From Natranaerovirga pectinivora (GTDB lineage Bacteria > Bacillota > Clostridia > Lachnospirales > DSM-24629), in the NCBI RefSeq assembly GCF_004342165.1, contig NZ_SMAL01000008.1:20095-84094 (forward strand): 64,000 nucleotides of DNA. The letters are read 5' to 3'. The translations under genes were made by a program, and so were the position numbers. The notes under the pieces were generated by a model. It made no database searches. It was not told where the DNA came from and saw nothing but the letters and a program-made list of their open reading frames with translations. Positions 10,053 to 17,749 of the stretch are shown in pieces. Numbering within the stretch: the first letter of the stretch is position 1; each line of letters opens with the position of its first letter.

Positions 10053-10750
10053 TATAAACACCCCTTTCTACTGAGTACTAGACTTAGATAGTCTTTGTTT
10101 TTTAATATATTTTCTTTAATGTCGGGGTCTATTTGGCTGTCTTCAAAACCACATCTTTTTATTAACACACTATTGTTTATAATTTGATGGGTGTTAAGAT
10201 GGTCCAATACTCTATTTTCTCTATTGTATATTTTCATAAATGCAAAAGCATCGGATGCTTCTAAAACTTTACCTATTTTGTCATCTGTTGCATTCATAGG
10301 AATAATACTTAAAATTTCATCTTTTTCTACTAAAGGTTGATTAATCATTGCAGCTGATGCACAAAAAGATGTGATACCAGGTATGGTTTCAATTGGCATA
10401 TCCTTTGACAAGGCTTTAATAATATAGCCATAACTGCTATATACAGACGGGTCTCCTAATGTAACAAAGGCAACATTTTTTCCTAATCCAATGTGTTTCT
10501 CTACTTCTTTAGCTGCTTCTTTTCCTGCTTCTATAAATATACTTTCATCTTTCACCATAGGAAAGTTAACATAGACATGTTCTAGATTTTCCTTTAAATA
10601 AGGTTCAATAATGGTGTATGCAACACCTTTCTTACCTTCTTTGGTTTGTGGTAATAATACAACGTCTATTTGAGATAGTATCCTAGAAGCCTTAATGGTT
10701 AATAGCTCTGGGTCTCCTGGTCCTACGCCTATTCCGTAAAATTTTGCCAT
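10052..10750 (-). CDS. cbiL: Cobalt-precorrin-2 C20-methyltransferase
   Basis: CbiL methylates C20 of cobalt-factor II/precorrin-2. The 232-aa product has GIGVGPGDPELLTIKA at the N-terminus, VTLGDPSVYSSYGYI near residue 95 and ETIPGITSFCA, the usual order for this member of the tetrapyrrole methylase family. It overlaps cbiF by one base and follows cbiT with a 19-bp gap. Confidence 0.92.
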   Translation of the reverse strand: MAKFYGIGVGPGDPELLTIKASRILSQIDVVLLPQTKEGKKGVAYTIIEPYLKENLEHVYVNFPMVKDESIFIEAGKEAAKEVEKHIGLGKNVAFVTLGDPSVYSSYGYIIKALSKDMPIETIPGITSFCASAAMINQPLVEKDEILSIIPMNATDDKIGKVLEASDAFAFMKIYNRENRVLDHLNTHQIINNSVLIKRCGFEDSQIDPDIKENILKNKDYLSLVLSRKGCL

Positions 10751-10769
10751 CTTCTTATTCCTTTCTTTT

Positions 10770-11348
10770 CTACTGTTCAGCTGAAATGATATATATGGGA
10801 TTTAACCCTTTCATCATCCAACCTACTTTGTGGTCATATCCTCTTGATAATTGGACTTGAATACAATTTATATTTTTAAAGTTATTTTTCTTAAGAAGTT
10901 GTAATATCTCATAACTACTGTTTAGTAAAATGGTGTTTGCAACAAATATCCCTTCTGGATTCAAATACGCTTTAGCATAGCCAATTATATGTTCTAAGTC
11001 TTTGCTACCTCCCCCTAAAAAAATCCTATCAAAGTTTTCTTTTGGAAGTATTTCTGGGGCTTTTCCTTGAATGGTTGTTATGTTCTTTACTTGAAATCTT
11101 TTCCCATTTTCTTGTGTTAAATGAATGGCCTCTTCCTTTTGATCCACAGCTGTAATCCAACCTTCACTGGCTCTTAAACCACATTCAATACTAACACTTC
11201 CTGTGCCACAGCCAATATCTAGTACCAACGAGTCTCTCTCTAACTGCAGTTTAGACAGTGTAATGGCTCTAACTTCTGACTTGGTCATAGGCACATCCCC
11301 TCTTATAAAAAGTTCATCAGGTATGCCTTGTACTGTTTTATTCCACAT
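10770..11348 (-). CDS. cbiT: Cobalt-precorrin-6B C15-methyltransferase (decarboxylating)
   Basis: CbiT methylates C15 and removes the acetate carboxyl at C12. The 192-aa Rossmann methyltransferase shows the SAM-binding motif VLDIGCGTGSVSIE near residue 42 and the family opening GIPDELFIRGDVPMTKSEVRA. It overlaps the 3' end of cbiE by 11 bp; in other organisms the two are fused (CobL). Confidence 0.93.
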   Translation of the reverse strand: MWNKTVQGIPDELFIRGDVPMTKSEVRAITLSKLQLERDSLVLDIGCGTGSVSIECGLRASEGWITAVDQKEEAIHLTQENGKRFQVKNITTIQGKAPEILPKENFDRIFLGGGSKDLEHIIGYAKAYLNPEGIFVANTILLNSSYEILQLLKKNNFKNINCIQVQLSRGYDHKVGWMMKGLNPIYIISAEQ

Positions 11349-11964
11349 ACTTTTCTATCACCACCACACATAGTTTTGAAAACTCTTTCTTCCTAAAGTC
11401 CTTAACTTTCCCTTGTGTAATTTTTTCATTCTCATAGGATAAATTTTCTCCTACAATCATTTTCCAATGCCCATATGCATCCATTATTGATGTTACAATA
11501 CTAGATGGGGTATTTTTTTCATCTGTTAATAAAAAAACCCCTTGATGCTTTTCTATATAGGCGTCAACCTGGATATCTCTACCGTGCAAACTATATAATC
11601 CATAGCCTTTGTAGCTTCTTTTTAAACGACTAAATAGATACTGAAAAGAACTAATACCAGGTATGACTTCAATGTCTTCATCAGAAAAAAAGTTTTTTAT
11701 ATAGTCTAGTAGACTATAAAACCCTGTGTCTCCTGATACCAAAACCACTATTTTTTTATTATTCTCTTTTTGGATTGCCATGGTTTCAACAATCTCTTTA
11801 AGATTCCCTTCATAACATAAGGTTTCCTTTTTATAGTCTTGAAAGACCTCTAGATTTCTACTGCCTCCAATGAGTAAGTCCGCCTCTTCAATGGTCTTGT
11901 ATGCTATTGGCAAAATATAATCTTTATGTCCTGGACCTATGCCAACAATTTTAATTCTGTTCAT
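11338..11964 (-). CDS. cbiE: Cobalt-precorrin-7 C5-methyltransferase
   Basis: CbiE methylates C5 of the corrin ring. The product is 208 aa with KIVGIGPGHKDYILP at the start, VSGDTGFYSL and the later LHGRD motif. The start is ATG 11964 with GGAGATG about 7 nt upstream; a longer reading that starts 22 codons earlier lies inside cbiD and lacks any binding site. It overlaps cbiD by 14 bp and cbiT by 11 bp. Confidence 0.91.
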   Translation of the reverse strand: MNRIKIVGIGPGHKDYILPIAYKTIEEADLLIGGSRNLEVFQDYKKETLCYEGNLKEIVETMAIQKENNKKIVVLVSGDTGFYSLLDYIKNFFSDEDIEVIPGISSFQYLFSRLKRSYKGYGLYSLHGRDIQVDAYIEKHQGVFLLTDEKNTPSSIVTSIMDAYGHWKMIVGENLSYENEKITQGKVKDFRKKEFSKLCVVVIEKYVE

Positions 11965-13072
11965 CTTTAAACATCTCCAATACAGAATTGCTTTTTGCCA
12001 GCAATTGATCCATACTAAATAATGCAACATGGACTTTTACTTGATCAAAGCAATAGGCTTCACAATGATCCACGATTTTACCTACCAGTAGTGGGTATAT
12101 TTCTTTGTACCCTTCTCTTTCTATGATTGTCATCGCTTCTTCTGTGGTTCTACAATTCATAATCTCAATTAAATGTGGATTGGCCATTCCTAATAAAGCT
12201 AAGTTAGCTGTTAATATCTCCATTCTTGTTGAACTTATCCTGTTATGGGTATAGAAAGTACCTCCTGCTGGCTTGATTAACTTCCCAATATGTCCTGCGA
12301 TTAATACGTCATCAAATTCTAAAGCAACACATAAATCTAATGCATACCCCAGGTAATTGCTGATTTTTATAAAGTTCTCTCCTTTATAATTGAAAAACGT
12401 TTCTATTAACTTCTCTCCAATATTCCCAGGGACTAGAACAACCTTTTTGTATCCTTTTTCTTTAATGATATTGAATTCTAATTTTATAGTATCTTTTAAG
12501 GCTTCTTGGGACATAGGTTCCACAATTCCTGTTGTCCCTAATATGGATAGCCCGCCTTCAATGCCAAGTCTTGGGTTAAAGGTCTTCTTAGCCAATGCTT
12601 CTCCTTTTGGTAACTCTATCTCTACCTGTACACCTTGAGGATATGGGATAACATGCCTTACTTCTTCTTGAATCATCTTCATAGGTGTGGGATTGATGGC
12701 ACTATGTCCTACAGGTACTTGCAATCCTTTTTGAGTGACTCTCCCAACACCTTTACCACCTATAATGGTTACTTCTTCAGTTTCTTGGAAAGTCACTTTT
12801 GCAAATACTTCTATGCCATTGGTGATGTCTGGATCATCTCCAGAGTCCTTTATAATACAACACTTAGCTTCTGTTTCATTAAAAGTTGGTTTCTGTACGT
12901 CTAAGATTAATTGCCATCCTTTTGGGGTGTCTATTTTGATTTGATTACAAATGTCTTGATGGCACAACATCCATGCCGCCGCCTTTGCTGCTGCTGCTGC
13001 ACAAGAACCTGTTGTATAGCCTGTTCTTAGTTTTTTGCCATCTTTATAAATATACTGGGAATTATTCTTCAA
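11951..13072 (-). CDS. cbiD: Cobalt-precorrin-5B C1-methyltransferase
   Basis: CbiD methylates C1 after acetaldehyde loss, and is specific to the anaerobic route. The 373-aa product has the diagnostic GYTTGSCAAAAAKAAA near residue 18 and GTTGIVEPMS in the middle. The start appears to be TTG (13072) inside the last codons of cbiC, with only a weak GGTGAAAG upstream, so translation is probably coupled to cbiC. No better in-frame ATG exists before the conserved region. Confidence 0.92.
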   Translation of the reverse strand: MKNNSQYIYKDGKKLRTGYTTGSCAAAAAKAAAWMLCHQDICNQIKIDTPKGWQLILDVQKPTFNETEAKCCIIKDSGDDPDITNGIEVFAKVTFQETEEVTIIGGKGVGRVTQKGLQVPVGHSAINPTPMKMIQEEVRHVIPYPQGVQVEIELPKGEALAKKTFNPRLGIEGGLSILGTTGIVEPMSQEALKDTIKLEFNIIKEKGYKKVVLVPGNIGEKLIETFFNYKGENFIKISNYLGYALDLCVALEFDDVLIAGHIGKLIKPAGGTFYTHNRISSTRMEILTANLALLGMANPHLIEIMNCRTTEEAMTIIEREGYKEIYPLLVGKIVDHCEAYCFDQVKVHVALFSMDQLLAKSNSVLEMFKDEQN

Positions 13073-13694
13073 TGGCTTTCACCGCTTCTCTTAACAAAGC
13101 ATTCACTATGGCTACAGCTACTGTACTGCCACCTTTTCTCCCTTGAGATATAATAGAGGGTATATTACTCTCCCAAAGGGCCTCTTTTGATTCTTTGGCC
13201 CCTACAAATCCAACAGGTACGCCTATAACACCTCTTACATTATTTAGCTGTTTCTTTTCTAGGATTCTATAAAGGGCTGTTGGTGCATTGCCAATAACAA
13301 ATAGTTTGTCTTGTGGCAAGTCTAAAGCTATGTCTACTGCCGCCATTGATCTTGTTATCCCTTTTTCTTTAGCCATATGATAGGCTTCTTCAGTACCAAC
13401 AAAGGAATGCATGGTTATATTCAGTTCCTTTGCCAATGGTTTGCTTATACCTGCTTTTATCATCTCTGTATCAGTCACAATCATACAACCTTTTTTCATA
13501 GCATTCAAAAGTGTTTCTTCTACCTTTTCTTTAAATAAAAGAATATCTTCATAATCAAAATCTGTGGTTGTATGTATGACCCTTTTTATAATGCTAAGTT
13601 TTATTGGCTCTAATTCTGTGTTTTTCATTTCACTGTGAATGATTTTAAAGCTTTGTCTTTCAATTTCTTGTGGGTTCTCAATATAGTTATACAC
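13062..13694 (-). CDS. cbiC: Cobalt-precorrin-8 methylmutase
   Basis: CbiC moves a methyl group from C11 to C12, giving cobyrinate. The 210-aa product has IENPQEIERQSFKII at the start, the HTTTDFDY segment carrying the catalytic His, and IGVPVGFVGAKESK near the C-terminus. The start codon is GTG (13694) with AGGAGG 6 nt upstream; the ATG two bases further upstream is out of frame and stops at once. Confidence 0.93.
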   Translation of the reverse strand: MYNYIENPQEIERQSFKIIHSEMKNTELEPIKLSIIKRVIHTTTDFDYEDILLFKEKVEETLLNAMKKGCMIVTDTEMIKAGISKPLAKELNITMHSFVGTEEAYHMAKEKGITRSMAAVDIALDLPQDKLFVIGNAPTALYRILEKKQLNNVRGVIGVPVGFVGAKESKEALWESNIPSIISQGRKGGSTVAVAIVNALLREAVKAIEE

Positions 13695-13705
13695 ACATAT
13701 CCTCC

Positions 13706-14476
13706 TTACCTGATAAGCTTTTCCACATATTTCACATACATTTCTTGTATGAGTGGATTCTCCCCTAGCCCTTTTAAATAACCTTTTACCTCATATCCTA
13801 GCTCTAATAAACATGTCTGCCAAGAATCTTCCTTATTGCTTATTAAATCATTTAAAGCGTGGTCTCCAGCCACTAATAAAAAGGGCATTAATGTAACACT
13901 TCTATATGCTTTTTCATTTAATTCTAATAGAATATCTTCTAAACCATCTTCTATGGTTCCTACGATGAAAGGCAGTTTCATATCTCTTAACTTTTCTTGT
14001 AACTCTATATAGCATTGGTTTGCTTTATGTTCCGTTCCATGTCCTGCTAATAGAACAATTTCATCTTCTTTTAATGGTGGGCATTGGGCTTTTAATCCAT
14101 CAATAACTCTTTCATAATCTTCTTCTGTATAGAGAAGGGGCTGACTTAAAACAATCCTAACGTCTTTTTTATCTACCTCATCAATAATCTCTTTGATTTT
14201 TTCATATTCAAATCCTGGAATAATATGCAAGGGTTGTACAAAGATTTCTTTATACCCTAAATGAATGAGTTTTTCTAAGGCTTCTTTTGGATTTTGGTAG
14301 ATGATTCCTTCTTTCTTTAACTTTTCTATAATTCTATAAGATGTGAAAGCACGATCTATGTGATAATTAGGGAATGCTTTTTCTATTTTTTCTTCAATAG
14401 GTTCTATTGCCTTTTCCCTTGCTTCTTTATAACTGCTTCCAAAGCTAACAACTAATATTGCTTTTTCTTTTTTCAT
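13706..14476 (-). CDS. cbiK: Anaerobic cobalt chelatase CbiK
   Basis: CbiK inserts cobalt into sirohydrochlorin, the entry step of the anaerobic pathway. The 256-aa product has the opening ILVVSFGSSYKEARE, the metal-site histidine regions QPLHIIPGFEYEK and LLAGHGTEHKAN, and the usual length. No signal peptide is visible, so it acts in the cytoplasm. It is the first gene of the operon and follows a cobalamin riboswitch and terminator by about 80 bp. Confidence 0.94.
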   Translation of the reverse strand: MKKEKAILVVSFGSSYKEAREKAIEPIEEKIEKAFPNYHIDRAFTSYRIIEKLKKEGIIYQNPKEALEKLIHLGYKEIFVQPLHIIPGFEYEKIKEIIDEVDKKDVRIVLSQPLLYTEEDYERVIDGLKAQCPPLKEDEIVLLAGHGTEHKANQCYIELQEKLRDMKLPFIVGTIEDGLEDILLELNEKAYRSVTLMPFLLVAGDHALNDLISNKEDSWQTCLLELGYEVKGYLKGLGENPLIQEMYVKYVEKLIR

Positions 14477-14544
14477 GTTATTCTCCTTCTAACCATTTAA
14501 AATCTAATGTTATTATTTTTACTTTATGAAAAAGATACCATTCC

Positions 14545-14584
14545 AAAAACACAGAAAACCTCTCAACAATTTGTTAAGAGGTTT
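14545..14584 (-). terminator. Attenuator terminator of the cobalamin operon
   Basis: On the minus strand AAACCTCTTAACAA pairs with TTGTTGAGAGGTTT (14556-14584) and is followed by a T-rich tail (14545-14555). It lies between the cobalamin riboswitch and cbiK. This placement fits B12-induced premature termination; the competing antiterminator was not worked out. Confidence 0.75.
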
Positions 14585-14639
14585 ATCTATCAAAAATCAG
14601 CATATTTTTTATATACCATGTCTGATTACACCCCTCCAT

Positions 14640-14832
14640 CGCTCGTAGAGATTTGGTGCATAATATTAGGCAGGTATTCTGACTCTGGTTCATCAACTTT
14701 TTACGCCTTCCCAATCTTTCAGTGGCATTAATGTAAAAAGTCTCCCCATTACAGCGGCGGGACCGTACAGGAATTTCACCTGTTTCCCTTTTAATCTTAA
14801 GAACACTCTATCTTAAGAACCTAATATCATAC
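14640..14832 (-). promoter_or_regulatory. Cobalamin riboswitch
   Basis: Reading the minus strand, the aptamer contains GGGAAACAGGTGAAATTCC, CCCGCCGCTGT, GCCACTG, GGGAAGGCG and the B12-box-like AGTCAGAATACCTGCC in the canonical order. The closing stem pairs ATGATATTAG (about 14823-14832) with CTAATATTAT (about 14662-14671). It sits upstream of cbiK and should shut off the operon when adenosylcobalamin is plentiful. The rest of the 470-bp gap (14477-14949) holds the attenuator and the hpf terminator. Confidence 0.93.
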
Positions 14833-14907
14833 GATTTAGTTTTATTATAAGGTATCAAATAATGTATTATATGTCAATTTTTTCTTTAAATGCTTCAATA
14901 TAATACG

Positions 14908-14940
14908 CTAAAAAGAGCGTTGAATGCATCAACGCTCTTT
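14908..14940 (-). terminator. Terminator of hpf
   Basis: Perfect hairpin AAAGAGCGTTGATG with its complement, followed on the minus strand by a short T run. It lies 10 bp after the hpf stop and separates hpf from the cobalamin operon leader. Confidence 0.85.
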
Positions 14941-14949
14941 GTTTACTCT

Positions 14950-15480
14950 CTAGAATTCTGGTTCAATTAATCCATAAGAATTGTTTTTTCTTTTATAAAC
15001 AACATTCACTTCATCAGATTCACTGTTTCTAAATACAAAGAAGTTATGTCCTAATAATTCCATTTGGAAGCAAGCTTCCTCTTCGTCCATTGGTTTTACT
15101 GCAAATCTTTTTGTTTTTAATATTTTTATATCATCATCAATTGGTTCTTCAACTTGTTGTAAGAATTCTTTTTTGAATGATCCGCCTGAGTGATGTTTAT
15201 CTATAATTTTTTTCTTATACTTAATAAGTTGTCTTTCAATAATATCAACAACATTATCAATAGCAGCATACATATTCGTATCTACTTCTTCGCCTCTGAT
15301 AATTTGACCTTTTACTGGAATAGTCACTTCAATAATGTGTCTTTCTTTTTGAACACTTAAAGTGATTTGAGCTTCCGTATCAGGAGTAAAAAAGCGCTCT
15401 AACTTCCCCAACTTATCCTCGATTGCGTTTTTCAGTGCCTCTGTCATTTCAATATTTCTTCCACTTATAATATAGCGCAT
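14950..15480 (-). CDS. hpf: Ribosome hibernation promoting factor, long form
   Basis: HPF dimerises and stores 70S ribosomes as 100S particles in slow growth. The 176-aa length marks the long form: an N-terminal RaiA/S30AE domain (residues 1-100, beginning MRYIISGRNIEMTEALKNAIEDKLGKLERFF in two blocks) and a C-terminal dimerisation domain (from about 118, including RFAVKPMDEEEACFQMELLGH). AAGGAG lies 8 nt before ATG. The promoter is a clear sigma-H site at 15537-15565, matching the control known for the Bacillus homologue yvyD. Confidence 0.94.
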   Translation of the reverse strand: MRYIISGRNIEMTEALKNAIEDKLGKLERFFTPDTEAQITLSVQKERHIIEVTIPVKGQIIRGEEVDTNMYAAIDNVVDIIERQLIKYKKKIIDKHHSGGSFKKEFLQQVEEPIDDDIKILKTKRFAVKPMDEEEACFQMELLGHNFFVFRNSESDEVNVVYKRKNNSYGLIEPEF

Positions 15481-15536
15481 ACTATCAACTCCTTAAATAT
15501 CTTTATGTATAAGAGTATTCTTTAACTCTTATTATA

Positions 15537-15565
15537 TTATTCTCCATATAATTAAAAAATCCTTC
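15537..15565 (-). promoter_or_regulatory. Sigma-H type promoter of hpf
   Basis: The minus strand reads GAAGGATTT, an 11-bp spacer, then GGAGAATAA. This matches the Bacillus sigma-H consensus RnAGGAWWW-N11/12-RnnGAATWW at every defined position. It lies about 57 bp upstream of the hpf start. A small inverted repeat AAGAGT/ACTCTT (about 15508-15527) lies in the leader. Confidence 0.7.
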
Positions 15566-15884
15566 TTTTTTTTTACATTTTTTTATATACAGGAAAGAAT
15601 TAGTAATTATTATACCTAGGCCTTCCATTGTATTAATTATTAACATAAATAAATTTTGTCAACATAAATATTGTGGATAATGTGGATAACATTGTTAATG
15701 GAAAGATTTTTAAGGGTTTTTGAATTAAATTAATGTGGATATATTAATTACCCCTATATTTTATGTTAACTTTTTGTTAATTTTTTTCCCAGCTTATATG
15801 TAGTAGTACTTATTGTAATATATACTAATACTTTTTATACATTTATATAGATTAAGAGTAATTTGAATAAATCAATAAAAAATA
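15566..15884. other. AT-rich spacer with a DnaA-box cluster
   Basis: No gene is seen in this spacer between hpf and the hydrogenase operon. It holds two perfect DnaA boxes TGTGGATAA in direct contact (15672-15680 and 15681-15689) and a third with one mismatch (TGTGGATAT, 15734-15742), all in the same orientation and in very AT-rich sequence. No dnaA, dnaN or parAB genes are near, so it is not an obvious replication origin. Confidence 0.55.
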
Positions 15885-15916
15885 AAGGTGTAAGATTTTT
15901 TGTAATCTTACACCTT
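15885..15916 (-). terminator. Terminator of the hydrogenase operon
   Basis: Perfect 13-bp stem AAGGTGTAAGATT with its complement, followed on the minus strand by TATTTTTTATT. It lies 24 bp after the hydA stop. Confidence 0.85.
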
Positions 15917-15939
15917 CATTAAATTAAACTGTATTTTTT

Positions 15940-17700
15940 CTAGTACTTCTCTTTCTTAGAATAATGAGTGTGTAATAAATGATGTGCTTTTTCACTCATT
16001 GGTTTTCCTAAGTATGTTTCGTACAATTCTTTTACTGCAGGATTTTCGTGTGATTTTCTTAAGGTTAAGTTTTTCTCTTCTGAGTAAATAGATGCGGTAC
16101 GTTTTTTAAGAACATTCACATCCCCATGATGATATGGTTGACCTGCGCCGCCAATACATCCTCCTGGACAAGCCATTACTTCAATGGCATGAAGATTTCT
16201 TGGATTGCCATCCTTGATTTCATCTAGTAAATCTCTAGCATTCCCTAGTCCATGGGCTAAGCCTACATTTAAGGTAATGCCTCCTAAATCAACACTAGCT
16301 ACCCTAAGGCCATCAAATCCTCTTACTTGTTCAAACTCTATCTTTTCTAAGGTTTTCCCCGTTTTAATTTCATAGGATGTTCTAAGGGCTGCTTCTAAAA
16401 CCCCACCTGTAACGCCAAAGATTAAACCTGCACCAGTGGAAATCCCTAGTGGATTATCGTATTCTTCTTTTTCCAACTCTTTTAAGTTAAGGTTAGCTCT
16501 TTTAATTAAGTGAGCCAATTCTCTAGTAGATAAAACGATATCCACATCTGGATTACCTTCTACGCTAAACTCTTCTCTTGATGCTTCAAACTTTTTAGCC
16601 AAACAAGGCATAATAGAAACCACAACTAACTTTTCCCTTGGTATTTCAAGTTTTTCTGCAAAATAAGTTTTTGCAACGGCACCAAACATCTGCTGTGGTG
16701 ATCGGGCTGATGATGGAATATCTATTAATTCATGGTACTGACTTTCTATAAAGTTCACCCAAGCTGGACAGCAAGATGTTAAAATAGGTAACGCTACCTC
16801 TTCTCCTGCTAAGTACTTATCCAGTCTACCAAGTAATTCTGTTCCTTCTTCCATAATGGTTAAATCTGCAGCAAAGTCCGTATCAAATACATAGTTAAAT
16901 CCAAGTCTTCTTAAGGCAGCTACCATTTCTCCTGTTACAACAGTACCTGGCTCTAACCCAAAGGCTTCGCCTAATGCTACTCTTGTTGCTGGTGCTGTCT
17001 GAACCACAACAACTTTTTCAGGATCTGCTAAGGCTTCTACTACTCTCCACGTACTATCTTCTTCTGATAATGCCCCTACTGGACAGACTGCAACACATTG
17101 ACCACAGTGGGTACAAACTGTATCTTCTAATTTTTCATCAAATGCAGGTGCAACAACAGCATCAAAACCTCTATTGATACCTGATAATACCCCTACGGTC
17201 TGAACATTATTACACATGGTTTCACATCTTCTACACATAATACATTTATCCATTTCTCTTATTATAGAAGTGGTATATTCTTTTTTATATGTAGACATTG
17301 AATTACCTGTTATATTAATGTTTCTTATCCCCATTTTTTCTGAAAGATCCTGTAATTCACAATGTCCCGATTTTGAACAGGTCAAACATTCTTTTGGGTG
17401 ATCAGAAATCAATAATTCTACTACTGTTTTTCTAGCATTTAACACTTTTATAGAATTTGTTCTAATTACCATTCCATTGGTAACAGGGGTTGCACAAGCA
17501 GGTGCAAGATTTCTTCTTCCTTCAACTTCTACAACACACACACGGCAAGATGCTGATTGATTAACCATTTTTATATCATGTAAATCCAAGTGACATAGTG
17601 TTGGAATGTGTATTCCTAGTTTTTGAGCGCCTTGAAGGATTGTGCTTCCTATTGGAAGTTCTACTTCTTTTCCATCTATTGTTATTTTAATATCTGACAC
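15940..17700 (-). CDS. hydA: [FeFe] hydrogenase catalytic subunit HydA (NAD-linked, multimeric type)
   Basis: HydA makes H2 from protons; with HydB and HydC it forms a cytoplasmic complex that uses NADH and ferredoxin together (electron bifurcation or confurcation). The 586-aa order is: 2Fe-2S domain (CRVCVVE, CATPV), His-ligated 4Fe-4S (HPKECLTCSKSGHCELQ), two 4Fe-4S motifs (CIMCRRCETMC, CTHCGQCVAVCP), then the H-cluster motifs TSCCPAWV, MPCLAKKFEA and MACPGGCIGGAGQP. The C-terminal small-subunit part is fused. The start is GTG 17700, 8 nt after AAGGAG; a GTG three codons earlier overlaps that site. Confidence 0.94.
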   Translation of the reverse strand: MSDIKITIDGKEVELPIGSTILQGAQKLGIHIPTLCHLDLHDIKMVNQSASCRVCVVEVEGRRNLAPACATPVTNGMVIRTNSIKVLNARKTVVELLISDHPKECLTCSKSGHCELQDLSEKMGIRNINITGNSMSTYKKEYTTSIIREMDKCIMCRRCETMCNNVQTVGVLSGINRGFDAVVAPAFDEKLEDTVCTHCGQCVAVCPVGALSEEDSTWRVVEALADPEKVVVVQTAPATRVALGEAFGLEPGTVVTGEMVAALRRLGFNYVFDTDFAADLTIMEEGTELLGRLDKYLAGEEVALPILTSCCPAWVNFIESQYHELIDIPSSARSPQQMFGAVAKTYFAEKLEIPREKLVVVSIMPCLAKKFEASREEFSVEGNPDVDIVLSTRELAHLIKRANLNLKELEKEEYDNPLGISTGAGLIFGVTGGVLEAALRTSYEIKTGKTLEKIEFEQVRGFDGLRVASVDLGGITLNVGLAHGLGNARDLLDEIKDGNPRNLHAIEVMACPGGCIGGAGQPYHHGDVNVLKKRTASIYSEEKNLTLRKSHENPAVKELYETYLGKPMSEKAHHLLHTHYSKKEKY

Positions 17701-17749
17701 AGTATACACTCCTTTTCTTTTTTACTTTGTTTATCCCGAGATGATATAC

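Noticed and set aside
15672-15742. DnaA boxes as the chromosomal origin
   Set aside because: No dnaA, dnaN, recF, gyrB or rpmH genes nearby, and only three boxes.
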